A stretch of DNA of 64,000 nucleotides from Rhodopseudomonas pentothenatexigens. GTDB lineage: Bacteria; Pseudomonadota; Alphaproteobacteria; Rhizobiales; Xanthobacteraceae. Both the position numbers and the translations under genes were made by a program. The stretch covers positions 1 through 64,000 of the forward strand of contig NZ_UFQQ01000022.1 of assembly GCF_900218015.1 (NCBI RefSeq), in the 5' to 3' direction. Numbering within the stretch: the first letter of the stretch is position 1; every line of letters begins with the position of its first letter. This document shows positions 31,034 to 41,339 of the stretch, piece by piece. Below the pieces are notes generated by a model. The model was not told where the DNA came from. It was given only the letters and a program-made list of their open reading frames with translations, and did not search any database.

Positions 31034-32134
31034 CTAGGTGCCTGCGACGCGGCCGACCACGTCGGCGAGCCGTTCGGCAGCGTCCAGACGGCCGATTTGC
31101 CGCGCGGAGGCGGCCATTTGGGCGAGTTTGGCCGGATCGGCCGCCAGCGCGGTAATCTCGGCGGCGAGCCGGTCCGGGGTAAAATCCGGTTGAACGATGC
31201 GCAGCGCACCGCCCGCATCGACGAGCACGCCGGCATTGGCGAACTGGTCCTGATCGAGCGCGCCGGGCAGCGGCACCAGGATGCCGGGGCGGCCGATCGC
31301 GGCGAGTTCGGCGACGGTGCCGGCACCCGAGCGCGACACCACGAGCTGGCTCGACGCCAGCCGCTGCGGCAGATCGGTGAAGAACGGCGCCAGCTCGCAG
31401 GTCAGCTGCAATCGGTCGTACACCGCACGGACGCGGGCCATGTCCTCGTCGCGGACCTGCTGGGTCAGGACCAGCCGGCGCAGCAGCGCCGGGTCGAGCT
31501 TCTGCAGCGCCGGCGGCACGATGTCGGCCATCACCCGGGCGCCCTGGCTGCCGCCGAATACCAGCACCCGCAGCGGCCCGTCGGCGGCCGGCGGGTCGTA
31601 GGCGACGGTCGCAGCCTCGGCGACGGCCGGACGGATCGGATTACCGGTATTGCTGATCTTGGACGCGAGCGCCGGCCAAGCGGTCTCGTGGCCGGGAAAG
31701 CCGGTGGCGATGGCATCGACCCGCGGCGCCAGGAAGCGGTTGGCGCGGCCCATCACCGCATTCTGCTCGTGGATCAGGGTCGGCACCTTGCGCCAGGTCG
31801 CGGCGAGTAGCGGCGGCAGTGTCGGATAGCCGCCGAACCCGACCACCGCGGCCGGCTTCAGCCGTCCGATCAGATTGAAAGCCAGCAGCGCGCCGGAGCC
31901 GAGCTTCAGCGCGGTCTTCGCCAGCGCCCACGGGGTTCGGCCGCGCACCGTTTCGCTCGGCACCACGTCGGTGGTCTCGGCGGTGAACAGCCCGCTGTAG
32001 CGGGTGGCGCGATGATCGGTGACCAACCGGACGCGGTAGCCGCGCCGGATCAGCACCGCGCCGAGCGCCTCGGCCGGAAACAGATGGCCGCCGGTGCCGC
32101 CGGCGGCGAGCAGGATCAGGGGTGCGTCGGTCAT
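31034..32134 (-). CDS. murG: Lipid II synthase (UDP-GlcNAc transferase) MurG
   Basis: A 366-residue GT28 enzyme that adds GlcNAc to lipid I on the cytoplasmic face. The N-terminal GGTGGHLFPAEAL loop and the C-terminal donor site SRSGAGTVAELAAIGRPGILVP (read as two parts) are clear, as is HEQNAVMGRANRFLA. ATG at 32134 is 4 bases after the ftsW stop. A longer frame adding 12 residues (32170) would run into ftsW and is less likely. Confidence 0.96.
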   Translation of the reverse strand: MTDAPLILLAAGGTGGHLFPAEALGAVLIRRGYRVRLVTDHRATRYSGLFTAETTDVVPSETVRGRTPWALAKTALKLGSGALLAFNLIGRLKPAAVVGFGGYPTLPPLLAATWRKVPTLIHEQNAVMGRANRFLAPRVDAIATGFPGHETAWPALASKISNTGNPIRPAVAEAATVAYDPPAADGPLRVLVFGGSQGARVMADIVPPALQKLDPALLRRLVLTQQVRDEDMARVRAVYDRLQLTCELAPFFTDLPQRLASSQLVVSRSGAGTVAELAAIGRPGILVPLPGALDQDQFANAGVLVDAGGALRIVQPDFTPDRLAAEITALAADPAKLAQMAASARQIGRLDAAERLADVVGRVAGT

Positions 32135-32138
32135 GGCC

Positions 32139-33281
32139 TCACGCGTAGCTTCCCGCCGCCTCGATCGCATTGACCTCGGTCTTGGGGCGCTGCCGCGTCA
32201 GTGCCAGCATCATGCCGACGCCGTAGGCCAGCGACACCATCGACGAGCCGCCATAGGAGATGAACGGCAGCGTCATCCCCTTGGCCGGGATCAGTTGCAG
32301 GTTGACCGCCATGTTGATCGCGGCCTGGATGCCGAACAGGATCGCCAGCCCGGAGGCAGCGAAGCGCGAGAACAGATCCTCGCTGCGATAGGCGCGCGAC
32401 AGCGTGCGCAGCACGATGAAGGCGAACAGCGCCAGCAGCGCCAGGCACAGCACGATGCCGAATTCTTCGCCGGCGACGGCGAACACGAAGTCGGTGTGGC
32501 TGTCCGGCAGGTTGCGCTTGGCGATGCCTTCGCCGGGGCCGAGGCCGAACCAGCTGCCGTTGCTGAACGCCTCGCTCGCCATGTCGACCTGGAAGGTGTC
32601 GCCGGAGGCCGGATTCATGAAGCGCTTGATGCGCCCGGCGACGTGCGGGACGAACAGATAGGCGGTGAACAGCCCGCCGGCCGCGACGCCGGCGAGCCCG
32701 AACACCCACACGATCCGCATTCCGGCGATGAAGAACAGCGCGCCCCACACCATCAGCACCAGCATGGTCTGGCCGAAATCCGGCTCCAGCACCAACAGCG
32801 ACACCAGCGTCAGCAGCAGCATCATCGCCATCGAGGTCGCCGGCATTTCCGGCCGCCGCGCCGCTTCCGAGAACAGCCAGGCGGCGAGGACGACGAACGA
32901 CGGCTTGGCGATCTCCGAGGCCTGGATGTTGATGCCGATCAGCGTGATCCAGCGCCGCGCGCCCTTCACTTCCGGCCCGAACAGCAGCGTCGCCACGATC
33001 AGCGCGACCGACAGCCCGAACACCAGCAGCGCCGAGCGCCGGATCTGCCGCGGCGACAGGAACGACACCCCGATCAGCACGATCAGCGACGGCGCCAGGA
33101 ACAGGACATGGCGATTGAAGAAGTGGAACGGATCGAGCCCGATCCGGGTCGCGACCGGCGGCGACGCCGCCAGCGACAGGATCACGCCCGCCAGCATCAG
33201 TGCGATCAGCGCCACCAGCAGCACGCGGTCGACGGTCCACCACCATTCGGTGAACGGGGTGCGTTGGTCACGGGAGATCAT
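32139..33281 (-). CDS. ftsW: Division-specific lipid II polymerase FtsW
   Basis: A 380-residue SEDS protein with about ten membrane segments. It polymerises glycan strands with FtsI at the septum. Family landmarks: a loop with PEVKGARRWI, the extracytoplasmic GPGEGIAKRNLPDSHTDFVF region (conserved in SEDS proteins) and the C-terminal LPFISYGGSSMVS. It leads a murG pair with a 4-base gap. A family A repeat separates it from murD. Confidence 0.95.
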   Translation of the reverse strand: MISRDQRTPFTEWWWTVDRVLLVALIALMLAGVILSLAASPPVATRIGLDPFHFFNRHVLFLAPSLIVLIGVSFLSPRQIRRSALLVFGLSVALIVATLLFGPEVKGARRWITLIGINIQASEIAKPSFVVLAAWLFSEAARRPEMPATSMAMMLLLTLVSLLVLEPDFGQTMLVLMVWGALFFIAGMRIVWVFGLAGVAAGGLFTAYLFVPHVAGRIKRFMNPASGDTFQVDMASEAFSNGSWFGLGPGEGIAKRNLPDSHTDFVFAVAGEEFGIVLCLALLALFAFIVLRTLSRAYRSEDLFSRFAASGLAILFGIQAAINMAVNLQLIPAKGMTLPFISYGGSSMVSLAYGVGMMLALTRQRPKTEVNAIEAAGSYA

Positions 33282-33412
33282 CGGCGATCCTGGGCAAAGA
33301 GATCGCCCATTGGTGCGCCCACGTGGTTGCCAGGGGGTTAATGCTTCGAGGCGGAATTGAGATGTGAACGGGAGAGTCTGTATCGCCGGGGCACAGCGGT
33401 CATCCCGCCATC

Positions 33413-33514
33413 GTCGTCATCCCCGCGAAGGCGGGGATCCAGTATCCCAGAGCCTATCTCTTCAATCGAAAAGCCCTGGAATACTGGGTCGCCCGCCTGC
33501 GCGGGCGATGACGG
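33413..33514. repeat. Family A palindromic repeat between murD and ftsW
   Basis: Inverted GC hairpins (catccccgcgaaggcgggg and gcccgcctgcgcgggc) flank a ccagtatcccag/ctggaatactgg pair with a short central loop. The same family occurs at 13381-13622 and 61648-61770. It sits inside the otherwise continuous minus-strand division cluster. Confidence 0.85.
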
Positions 33515-33542
33515 GCGTGTGTTTGGCGGCGCAGTGCCGGCG

Positions 33543-34952
33543 TCACACCGCCGCAACACCATCCAGCGCCGTCACCAGCTCACGGAACCTGGTGCCGCGG
33601 ATCTCGAAATTGCGGAACTGGTCGAACGAAGCGCAGGCCGGCGACAGCAGCACAACCGGCTGGGTCAGCCCCGACGCCGCGGCATCGCGGGCGGCGGCCG
33701 GCACGGCGGCTTCCAGCGTCTCGCTGATCTCGTACGGCACCCGGCCCTCCAGCGTGGCGGCGAATTCCTGCGCGGCCTCGCCGATCAGGTAGGCTTTGCG
33801 GATGCGCGGGAAATACTCGGCCAGGCTTTCGATGCCGCCGGTCTTCGGCTTGCCGCCGGCGATCCAGAAGATCTCGCCGAACGACGCCAGCGCCTTCGCG
33901 GCCGCATCTGCATTGGTGGCCTTGGAGTCGTTGACGAACAGCGTCGTCCCGTTCTCGCCGACCTGCCGGCCGACCTGCTCCATCCGGTGCGCGAGACCGG
34001 GGAAGCTGCGCAGCCCTTGCTGCAACTGCTCCGGCGATACGCCGAGCGCCAGCACCGTAGCCGCTGCGGCCGCGGCGTTCTGTGCGTTGTGCAGCCCGCG
34101 CAGCGAGCCGATGCCGCCGATCTTAGCGACTTCGGTAGAATTGCCGCCGTCGACGCGGCGAATGGTTTCAAGATCGGAGGTGATGCCGGACGTAACCGGC
34201 CCCTGCACCGACATCCGCACCACGCGCTTGCCGGCGCGCTCGATCCGGTCTGCGGCGGCGCGGCCGAAGTCGTCGTCGACGCCGATGATCGCGGTGCCGC
34301 CGTCCTGCACGCCGGCGACCAGCCGCTCCTTCACCGCGGCGTAGTGCTCGATGGTGCCGTGGCGGTCGATGTGATCCTCGGTGACGTTGAGCAGGATGCC
34401 GACGGTGGGATCGAGCGACGGCGTCAGGTCGATCTGATACGACGACATCTCGATCACGTGGACGCGGCCGTCCTTCGGCGGCTCCAGCGACAGGATCGCG
34501 GTGCCGATATTGCCACCGAGCTGGGTATCCCAGCCGGCCTCGCGCAGCAGATGCGCGATCAGCGCCGTCGTGGTCGATTTGCCGTTGGTACCGGTGATGG
34601 CGACGAACGGCGCGTGCGGCGCATGCGCCTTGCGCTCGCGGCAGAACAGCTCGACGTCGCCGATCACTTCGACGCCGGCCTCCTGCGCCTTCAGCACGGT
34701 CCAATGCGGCGTCGGATGCGTCAGCGGCACGCCGGGCGTCAGCACCAGGGCGGAGAAATTGGTCCACGGCAGATTGCGCAGATCGGCGGTGATGAAGCCG
34801 GCCTGCGCCGCCTCGACCATGCGGTCGAGATTGTCGTCGCACGCGATCACTTCGGCGCCGCCGGCCTTCAACGCATGGCAGCTCGCCAGCCCCGACCCGC
34901 CGAGCCCGAACACCGCGACCGAGGCGCCGGCGAAGGAGGTGACGGGGATCAT
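33543..34952 (-). CDS. murD: UDP-MurNAc-L-alanine--D-glutamate ligase
   Basis: A 469-residue Mur ligase adding D-Glu. Motifs: N-terminal [20 protein letters not shown] loop [12 protein letters not shown] (about 119-130), [10 protein letters not shown] and [29 protein letters not shown] and the C-terminal [16 protein letters not shown] signature that is typical of MurD. Palindromic repeats lie on both sides, so its transcription may be partly set apart from mraY and ftsW. Confidence 0.96.
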   Translation of the reverse strand: MIPVTSFAGASVAVFGLGGSGLASCHALKAGGAEVIACDDNLDRMVEAAQAGFITADLRNLPWTNFSALVLTPGVPLTHPTPHWTVLKAQEAGVEVIGDVELFCRERKAHAPHAPFVAITGTNGKSTTTALIAHLLREAGWDTQLGGNIGTAILSLEPPKDGRVHVIEMSSYQIDLTPSLDPTVGILLNVTEDHIDRHGTIEHYAAVKERLVAGVQDGGTAIIGVDDDFGRAAADRIERAGKRVVRMSVQGPVTSGITSDLETIRRVDGGNSTEVAKIGGIGSLRGLHNAQNAAAAAATVLALGVSPEQLQQGLRSFPGLAHRMEQVGRQVGENGTTLFVNDSKATNADAAAKALASFGEIFWIAGGKPKTGGIESLAEYFPRIRKAYLIGEAAQEFAATLEGRVPYEISETLEAAVPAAARDAAASGLTQPVVLLSPACASFDQFRNFEIRGTRFRELVTALDGVAAV

Positions 34953-34977
34953 GCTGACGCTCCGACTACAAGGACGA

Positions 34978-35075
34978 CCTCATCCTGAGGAGCACGCGCC
35001 AGCGCGCGTCTCGAAGGATGATTATTTGGCACATCCTTCGAGACGCGGCCCTGCGGACCGCTCCTCAGGATGAGG
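34978..35075. repeat. Palindromic repeat, family D, between mraY and murD
   Basis: Perfect 16-base arms cctcatcctgaggagc (34978-34993) and gctcctcaggatgagg (35060-35075) enclose a second inverted pair around gtctcgaaggatg/catccttcgagac. No gene lies in it. Confidence 0.88.
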
Positions 35076-35103
35076 CTGTGCCTACTCGATCGCATTAACA
35101 ACA

Positions 35104-36189
35104 TCACCGCAGCTTCAGCGTCGACAGGCCGGCGAGCGCCAGCATCACCGCGATGATCCAGAACCGGATCACGATCTGCGGTTCGGTCCAGCCCTTCTGT
35201 TCGAAGTGGTGGTGGATCGGCGCCATCTTGAACACGCGCTTGCCGGTGAGCTTGAACGAAGCGACCTGCACGATCACCGACACCGCTTCGAGCACGAACA
35301 AGCCGCCGATCACGGCGAGCACGATCTCGTGCTTCACCGCCACCGCGATCGAGCCGAGCATGCCGCCGAGCGCCAGCGATCCGGTATCGCCCATGAAGAT
35401 CGAAGCCGGCGGCGCGTTGAACCACAGAAAGCCCAACCCGGCGCCGAGCAGCGCGCCGCACAGCACCGCCAGTTCGCCGGTGCCGGCGACGTAGTTGATC
35501 TGCAGATATTCGGCGAACACCGCGTTGCCGGCCAGATACGAGATCAGTCCGAAGCTCGCCGCGGCGATCATCACCGGCACGATGGCGAGGCCGTCGAGGC
35601 CGTCGGTCAGGTTCACCGCATTGCCGGCGCCGACCACCACGAACGCGCCGAACGCCACGAACGCCCAGCCGAGATTGAGCATCACTTCCTTGAAGAACGG
35701 AATCACCAGCGAGCTCGACAGCGGCGCGCGGCCGAGCCACACCAGCGCGAAGCACGCCGCGCCGGCGATGGTGAATTCGATCAGCAGCCGGGTGCGGCCG
35801 GAAATGCCGGCGTGGGTCTGCTTGGTGACTTTCATGTAGTCATCGTAGAAGCCGACGAAGCCGAAGCCGAGCGTCACCGCCAGCACGATCCAGACATAGG
35901 GATTGAGCGGATTGGCCCACAGCACGGTGCCGACCGTCAGCCCGGACAGGATCATCAGGCCGCCCATCGTCGGCGTGCCCTTCTTGGACACCAGGTGCGA
36001 TTGCGGGCCGTCGGTACGAATCGGCTGCCCCTTGCCCTGGCGCAGCCGCAGATTGTCGATGATCCACGGCCCGAACATGAACACGAACAGCGCCCCGGTC
36101 ACCATCGCGCCGCCGGTGCGGAAAGTGATGTAGCGGAAGACGTTGAACGCCGGAAACGAGGTGGACAGGTCGATCAACCAATAAAGCAT
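35104..36189 (-). CDS. mraY: Phospho-N-acetylmuramoyl-pentapeptide transferase
   Basis: A 361-residue integral membrane enzyme making lipid I from UDP-MurNAc-pentapeptide and undecaprenyl phosphate. About ten membrane segments. Catalytic aspartates lie in FYDDYMKVT and [10 protein letters not shown], and the histidine motif [11 protein letters not shown] is near the C-terminus. The start is 11 bases after the murF stop. Standard length and sequence. Confidence 0.97.
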   Translation of the reverse strand: MLYWLIDLSTSFPAFNVFRYITFRTGGAMVTGALFVFMFGPWIIDNLRLRQGKGQPIRTDGPQSHLVSKKGTPTMGGLMILSGLTVGTVLWANPLNPYVWIVLAVTLGFGFVGFYDDYMKVTKQTHAGISGRTRLLIEFTIAGAACFALVWLGRAPLSSSLVIPFFKEVMLNLGWAFVAFGAFVVVGAGNAVNLTDGLDGLAIVPVMIAAASFGLISYLAGNAVFAEYLQINYVAGTGELAVLCGALLGAGLGFLWFNAPPASIFMGDTGSLALGGMLGSIAVAVKHEIVLAVIGGLFVLEAVSVIVQVASFKLTGKRVFKMAPIHHHFEQKGWTEPQIVIRFWIIAVMLALAGLSTLKLR

Positions 36190-36199
36190 TCAAGCCGCC

Positions 36200-37639
36200 T
36201 TACACCGCTGCGTCGTCGCGCGCGGCCTTGCCGGGGAAGCGCTTCTCGAGCGCGGTGACAATCGTTTTCATGCGCGATCCGAGCGAACCCTTCACCATCA
36301 CGGCGTCGCCGGCTCTGATCGCGGCGACGACCTGGGATTCGAGCGCGGCCGCGTCGCCTGCATAGCCCCCTCGTTTGCCGGAGGAAAGGGCGTCCCACAG
36401 ATTGCGCATCAACGGTCCGCAGCAGAACACCAGGTCGATGTCGTTGGCCCGCACCGCAGCCGCCAGGTCGCGGTGCAGCTTCGGCCCGGTCGGGCCGAGT
36501 TCGAGCATGTCGCCGAGCACCGCGATCCGGCGGCCCTGCAGCCCGATCTCGGCGCGGCCGAGAACTCCCAGCGCCGCCGCCATCGAGGCCGGATTGGCAT
36601 TGTAGCTCTCGTCGATCAGGATCGCTTCGTCGGCGCCGATCCACAGCGGCTTGCGCGCGCCGCGGCCTGCGGCGGGCTGAATCTGCGACATCGCCAGCGC
36701 GGCGAGCGCGAGGTCGGCGCCGGCGAGGTCGGCGGCGGCGAGCACCGCCAGCGAGTTCAGCGCCATGTGCCGCCCCGGCATGCCGACCTTGTAGGTGACG
36801 TCCTGGCCGAGAATGCTGGCGTGCACCGCCGAGCAGTCGGCATGCAGTGCGACGTCGAGCAGCCGCGCATCGGCCGCGGGATCGGCGCCGAACGTGACAA
36901 TGCGGCCGACATTGGCGCGCAACGCATTGGCGCTGAGCCGATCGAACATCGGGGTATCGCGGTTGAGCACCGCGATGCCGCCGGGCTCCAGCCCCGAGAA
37001 GATCTCCGATTTGGCGTCCGCAATGCCTTCGATGCCGGAGAAGAATTCCAGATGCACCGGCTCCACCGTGGTGACGATCGCGATGTGCGGTCGCACCATC
37101 TTCACCAGCGGCTCGATCTCGCCGGCATGGTTCATGCCGATCTCGAAGACTGCAAAGCGCACGCCGGCCGGGCAGCGCGCCAGCGTCAACGGGACGCCCC
37201 AGTGATTGTTGAACGACGCCACCGAGGCGTGGGTCGGGCCTTGCGCGCCGAGCACGCCGCGCAGGCCTTCCTTGGTCGAGGTCTTGCCGACCGAGCCGGT
37301 GACCGCGATCACCTTGGCCGACAGCCGGGACCGCGCCGCGATGCCGAGCCGGCGCAGGCCTTCGAGCACGTCGTCGACCACCAGCAGCGGCGCGTCGGCG
37401 GCGAATTTGGCGCGCTGTGCCTTCTCGACGACGGCCAGCGCAGCGCCGGCGTTGAGCGCCGCCGCGACGAAGTCGTGGCCGTCATGGACGTCGCCCTTGA
37501 TCGCGAAGTAAGCGTCGCCCGGCGCCAGCGTGCGGCTGTCGATCGAGATCCCGAACACGTCGCGCGGCAACGTGCCACTGCGCGTCGCGGCCATCGCCTC
37601 CGCCATCGCGTCGGAGGTCCAAAGCGGTTCTGTGCTCAT
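36200..37639 (-). CDS. murF: UDP-MurNAc-tripeptide--D-alanyl-D-alanine ligase
   Basis: A 479-residue Mur ligase adding D-Ala-D-Ala. The N-terminal substrate domain has SIDSRTLAPGDAYFAI, the ATP loop is GSVGKTSTKEGL (about 115-126), and SFNNHWGVPLTLA plus DESYNANPASMAA are MurF hallmarks. ATG at 37639 overlaps the murE stop by 4 bases (ATGA), so the two are translationally coupled. Confidence 0.96.
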   Translation of the reverse strand: MSTEPLWTSDAMAEAMAATRSGTLPRDVFGISIDSRTLAPGDAYFAIKGDVHDGHDFVAAALNAGAALAVVEKAQRAKFAADAPLLVVDDVLEGLRRLGIAARSRLSAKVIAVTGSVGKTSTKEGLRGVLGAQGPTHASVASFNNHWGVPLTLARCPAGVRFAVFEIGMNHAGEIEPLVKMVRPHIAIVTTVEPVHLEFFSGIEGIADAKSEIFSGLEPGGIAVLNRDTPMFDRLSANALRANVGRIVTFGADPAADARLLDVALHADCSAVHASILGQDVTYKVGMPGRHMALNSLAVLAAADLAGADLALAALAMSQIQPAAGRGARKPLWIGADEAILIDESYNANPASMAAALGVLGRAEIGLQGRRIAVLGDMLELGPTGPKLHRDLAAAVRANDIDLVFCCGPLMRNLWDALSSGKRGGYAGDAAALESQVVAAIRAGDAVMVKGSLGSRMKTIVTALEKRFPGKAARDDAAV

Positions 37640-39093
37640 GCGGCGCTCGCTGACAGCGCCGCTCTGGCGGCGTCGTGATCGCTGAACGGCAGCACGCGGT
37701 CGCCCACGATCTGCCCGGTCTCGTGGCCCTTGCCGGCGATCAGCAGCGCATCGCCCGGCTGCAATTCGCCGATCGCGGTGCGGATCGCTTCGGCGCGGTC
37801 GCCGATCTCGCGCGCGCCGGGGGCGGCGGCGAGAATGGCCGCGCGGATCGCGGCCGGATCTTCGTTGCGCGGATTGTCGTCGGTGACGATCGCGGCGTCG
37901 GCGTGCTCGGCCGCGATCGCGCCCATCAGCGGCCGCTTGCCGGCGTCGCGGTCGCCGCCGGCGCCGAACACGACGACCAGCCTGCGCTTGGCATAGGGCC
38001 GCAGCGCCTGCAGCGTCTTGGCGAGCGCATCGGGCTTGTGCGCGTAGTCGACGAACACCGGCGCGCCGCCCCGGGCGCCGACCAGGTCGAGCCGGCCCGG
38101 CGCGCCTTCGAGATGTTCGAGCGCGGCGAAGCTCGCCGCCGCATCACCGCCGGTGCCGATCACCAGACCAGCCGCGACCAGCGCATTCTCGATCTGGAAT
38201 TCGCCGACCAGCGGCAGCTTGACCGCAGAGCGCCGCCCCTCGTGCTCGATCGTGAGCCTCTGTGCGAAGCCCTCGACTACGGCGTCGATCAGCCTGATGC
38301 CCGCGCCCGGATCGCCGTTGCGGCCGATGGTGATCAGCCGCAGGCCGCGCGCGCGCGCCGCTTCGATCACTTCAGAAGAACAATCGTGATCGGCGGAGAT
38401 CACCGCAGCGCCGCCGTCCTGCACCAGATTGCGGAACAGCCGCAGCTTGGCGTTCAGATAGTGCGCGACGTCGGGGTGATAGTCCATGTGATCGCGCGAC
38501 AGATTGGTGAAGCCGCCGGCGGCGACGCGGACGCCGTCGAGCCGGAACTGATCGAGCCCGTGCGACGAGGCTTCCAGCGCCAGATGGGTGACGCCCTCTC
38601 CTGCGATCTCGTCGAGCGAGCGATGCAGCGCGATCGGGTCGGGCGTCGTCAGCGAGCCGTAGACGCTGCGGGTCGGCGTCACCAGGCCGATGGTGCCGAT
38701 GCTGGCGGAGGCGCGGCCGAGTCGCTGCCAGATCTGCCGGGTGAAGGCCGCGACCGATGTCTTGCCGCTGGTGCCGGTGACCGCGGCGATCACGCCCGGC
38801 TGACGCGGGTAGAACCGCGCCGCGGCCTGCGCCAGCCCCAGCCGCGGATTGCCGAGCTGCACGAACGGCACCGCCAGGTCGCCGTCCGGCCGATGCGCGC
38901 CTGCGATCGCGACTGCGCCGGCCGCCACCGCCGCCGCGACGAAGCGGGCGCCGTCGGTCTTGGCGCCGGCGATCGCAAAGAACAGATCGCCCGGTTGCAC
39001 CGCGCGGCTGTCGACGGCGAGACCGCCGATGGCGAGGTCGGCCGCCGGCGCGGCGATCTCGGCCTCGTCGCTGAAGAGGTCGCGGAGCTTCAT
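37636..39093 (-). CDS. murE: UDP-MurNAc-tripeptide synthetase (meso-DAP adding)
   Basis: A 485-residue Mur ligase adding the third residue. The N-terminal domain has AVDSRAVQPGDLFFAI, the ATP loop is GTSGKTSVAAFTRQ (about 107-120), NLSRDHMDYHPDVAHY and FGAGGDRDAGKRPLMG follow, and the DDNPRNEDP motif contains DNPR, the signature of meso-diaminopimelate specificity. A 110-base gap separates it from ftsI. Confidence 0.96.
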   Translation of the reverse strand: MKLRDLFSDEAEIAAPAADLAIGGLAVDSRAVQPGDLFFAIAGAKTDGARFVAAAVAAGAVAIAGAHRPDGDLAVPFVQLGNPRLGLAQAAARFYPRQPGVIAAVTGTSGKTSVAAFTRQIWQRLGRASASIGTIGLVTPTRSVYGSLTTPDPIALHRSLDEIAGEGVTHLALEASSHGLDQFRLDGVRVAAGGFTNLSRDHMDYHPDVAHYLNAKLRLFRNLVQDGGAAVISADHDCSSEVIEAARARGLRLITIGRNGDPGAGIRLIDAVVEGFAQRLTIEHEGRRSAVKLPLVGEFQIENALVAAGLVIGTGGDAAASFAALEHLEGAPGRLDLVGARGGAPVFVDYAHKPDALAKTLQALRPYAKRRLVVVFGAGGDRDAGKRPLMGAIAAEHADAAIVTDDNPRNEDPAAIRAAILAAAPGAREIGDRAEAIRTAIGELQPGDALLIAGKGHETGQIVGDRVLPFSDHDAARAALSASAA

Positions 39094-39204
39094 GGTCCTC
39101 GGGCGTCCGATTCGAGACAGGTGTTCTCACGCCTGCGAGGCTTTTAGCGCAAGCGGGGCGCAGCGCAACTCGGCGGAAAACCGCCCGCCCGGCTCAATCG
39201 GGCG

Positions 39205-40959
39205 TTACTGACCGGCCCGCGATGCCGCAAGAATAAGGCGGTCCGGCGGCGGCAGGTCGAACCGCGGCTCGATTCCGAGCAGCGGCGCGATTCGCTCGAT
39301 CACCTTGCCGCCGGTCGGCACCGCGTTCCAGCCCGAGGTGATGAAGCCGTGGGTTTCCGGCAGCGCCTTCGGCTCGTCGAGCATCACCAGCACCTGGAAT
39401 TGCGGATCGTCCGCCGGCAGGATCGCGGTGAACGAATTCAGCACCTGCTTCTTGGCGTAGCGGCCGTTGATCACCTTCTCCGAGGTGCCGGTCTTGCCGC
39501 CGATGTAGTAGCCCCTGGCGATCTGGTCCGCGGTCTTGGCGGTGCCGACCTCGGCGTTGAGCCGCATCAGGTAGCGGATCTTGTCGCTTGTTTCCTTCCT
39601 GACCACGCGCTTGGCGAGCTTCAGCGCGTCTTCCTCGCTGCGCTTCAGGAAGGTCGGCGGGATCAGATAGCCGCCGTTGACCATGGCGTTGATGCCCATC
39701 ACCGCCTGCAGCGGAGCCACCGCGACGCCGTGGCCGAACGAGATGGTGATGGTGTTGAGTTCGCTCCAGCGTTTCGGCACGATCGGCGACGCGCTTTCCG
39801 GCAGCTCGGTGCGCAGCCGGTCGAGCTGGCCGACCTTCTTCAAAAACGCCTTGTGGGCGTCGACGCCCATCGACAGCGCGATCCGCGCCGCGCCGACGTT
39901 CGACGAATAGGTGAACACTTCCGACAGTGAGATCGCCCGGCCCATGTTGTGGGAGTCGTGGATCGCGAACTTGCCGTAGTGCAGCGGCCCGCGCGCGTCG
40001 TACATCGAATGCAGGTTCGCCTTGCCGGCATCGAGCGCCATCGCCAGCGTCAGCGTCTTGAAGGTCGAGCCCATCTCGTACACGCCGGTGGTCAGCCGGT
40101 TGATGCGATCGGGGTCGTTGGCTTCGCGCGGATTGTTCGGATCGAAATCCGGCAGCGACACCATCGCGACGATCTCGCCGGTCTTGACGTTGGAGACCAG
40201 GCCCGAGGCCGCCTTGGCGCTGTATTTCTCCTTGGCCTTGAGCAGTTCGTCGCGCAGCGCGTGGGTGACTCGGACGTCGAGCGCCAGTTCGATCGGCCGC
40301 TGCATCCGGTCGGACGCGAAACCGGCGCGGTGCAGGTCGGCGAGCCCATTGTTGTCGAGCCACTTCTCGATGCCGGCGATGCCCTGGTTGTCGATGTTGA
40401 CCAGGCCGATCAGATGCGACACCTCGGCGGCGTTGGGATAGACGCGCTTGTTCTCACGCAGAAAGCCGATGCCGGGGATGCCGAGCTTCTTGATCTCGGC
40501 CTGCTGCCGCGGCGTGATTTCGCGCTTCAGCCAGACGAAGCCCTTCTTCGACGCCAGCCGCTCGCGCACCTCCGGGGTTTCGAGGTCGGGCAGCGTCGCG
40601 GTGAGCAGCTCGACCGCCTCGTCCTGGTCGATGATCCGGCGCGGCTCGCCGAACAGCGACGGCGTCTTGACGTCGGTGGCCAGGATCTGGCCGTTGCGGT
40701 CGACGATGTCCGGCCGCGCGGTGGCGACCGCGTCCTGCGAGACGCCGCGACGGGCGCCGTGATTGTCGCCGAACACCGCGATCGTCATCAGTTTGAACGC
40801 GATCACGCCGTACACCGCGGCGAACGCGATCATCGCCAGCCCGACGCGGGCGCGCGCCTTGGCGTCGCGATCGACCTCGCGGCCGTAGATCAGGCTGCGG
40901 ATCAGCCGCTGGTGCCATTTGACGTGGTGGCCGACGAGCGGCAATGCGGGTTCGGTCAC
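39205..40959 (-). CDS. ftsI: Septal peptidoglycan transpeptidase FtsI (PBP3)
   Basis: A 584-residue class B penicillin-binding protein. A short cytoplasmic part and one membrane segment (about residues 33-55) precede a pedestal domain and the transpeptidase domain with SxxK (GSTFKTL), SxN (TYSSNVG) and KTG (GGKTGTSEK) motifs. Start is GTG at 40959, overlapping the ftsL stop by 4 bases (GTGA); the longer open frame beyond it overlaps ftsL and is a shadow. It works with FtsW in septal synthesis. Confidence 0.95.
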   Translation of the reverse strand: MTEPALPLVGHHVKWHQRLIRSLIYGREVDRDAKARARVGLAMIAFAAVYGVIAFKLMTIAVFGDNHGARRGVSQDAVATARPDIVDRNGQILATDVKTPSLFGEPRRIIDQDEAVELLTATLPDLETPEVRERLASKKGFVWLKREITPRQQAEIKKLGIPGIGFLRENKRVYPNAAEVSHLIGLVNIDNQGIAGIEKWLDNNGLADLHRAGFASDRMQRPIELALDVRVTHALRDELLKAKEKYSAKAASGLVSNVKTGEIVAMVSLPDFDPNNPREANDPDRINRLTTGVYEMGSTFKTLTLAMALDAGKANLHSMYDARGPLHYGKFAIHDSHNMGRAISLSEVFTYSSNVGAARIALSMGVDAHKAFLKKVGQLDRLRTELPESASPIVPKRWSELNTITISFGHGVAVAPLQAVMGINAMVNGGYLIPPTFLKRSEEDALKLAKRVVRKETSDKIRYLMRLNAEVGTAKTADQIARGYYIGGKTGTSEKVINGRYAKKQVLNSFTAILPADDPQFQVLVMLDEPKALPETHGFITSGWNAVPTGGKVIERIAPLLGIEPRFDLPPPDRLILAASRAGQ

Positions 40960-41339
40960 TGGACGGGCTCCGGAGCCGGCAGCGAGCCGGTGACGATGTC
41001 GGGATCGATTTTCTCGATCATCGAGGCGATCGGATCGGGAGCGTTGGGATCGACGATCGCCGGCGGGCGCTCGGGCAGGTTCTTGAGCTGATCGAATTGC
41101 CGTGCCGACACCGGCTTCAGCTTGAGGTGACGGGCGGCGAGCCCCTGCAGCCGGCCCGGCGAGTCGAGCTTGGCCCATTCGGCGCGCAGCCGCGCGATCG
41201 CCTCGCGCTCCTTGCGCAGCTCGGCCTGGATCTGCAGCACCTTCTCGGTGCGGACCGTGGACTCCATCTTGATCCGGTAGACATAGGCCGCGGCGAACAC
41301 CAGCATGCCGATCACCAGCACATGCACCAGGCGCATCAT
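40956..41339 (-). CDS. ftsL: Cell division protein FtsL
   Basis: A 127-residue small bitopic protein: one membrane segment (about 3-22), then a leucine-zipper-like coiled coil ([20 protein letters not shown]), then a proline-rich tail. Sequence is poorly conserved in this family; the call rests on size, topology and its place between rsmH and ftsI. ATG at 41339 overlaps the rsmH stop by 4 bases; a second ATG comes next (41336). Confidence 0.9.
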   Translation of the reverse strand: MMRLVHVLVIGMLVFAAAYVYRIKMESTVRTEKVLQIQAELRKEREAIARLRAEWAKLDSPGRLQGLAARHLKLKPVSARQFDQLKNLPERPPAIVDPNAPDPIASMIEKIDPDIVTGSLPAPEPVQ

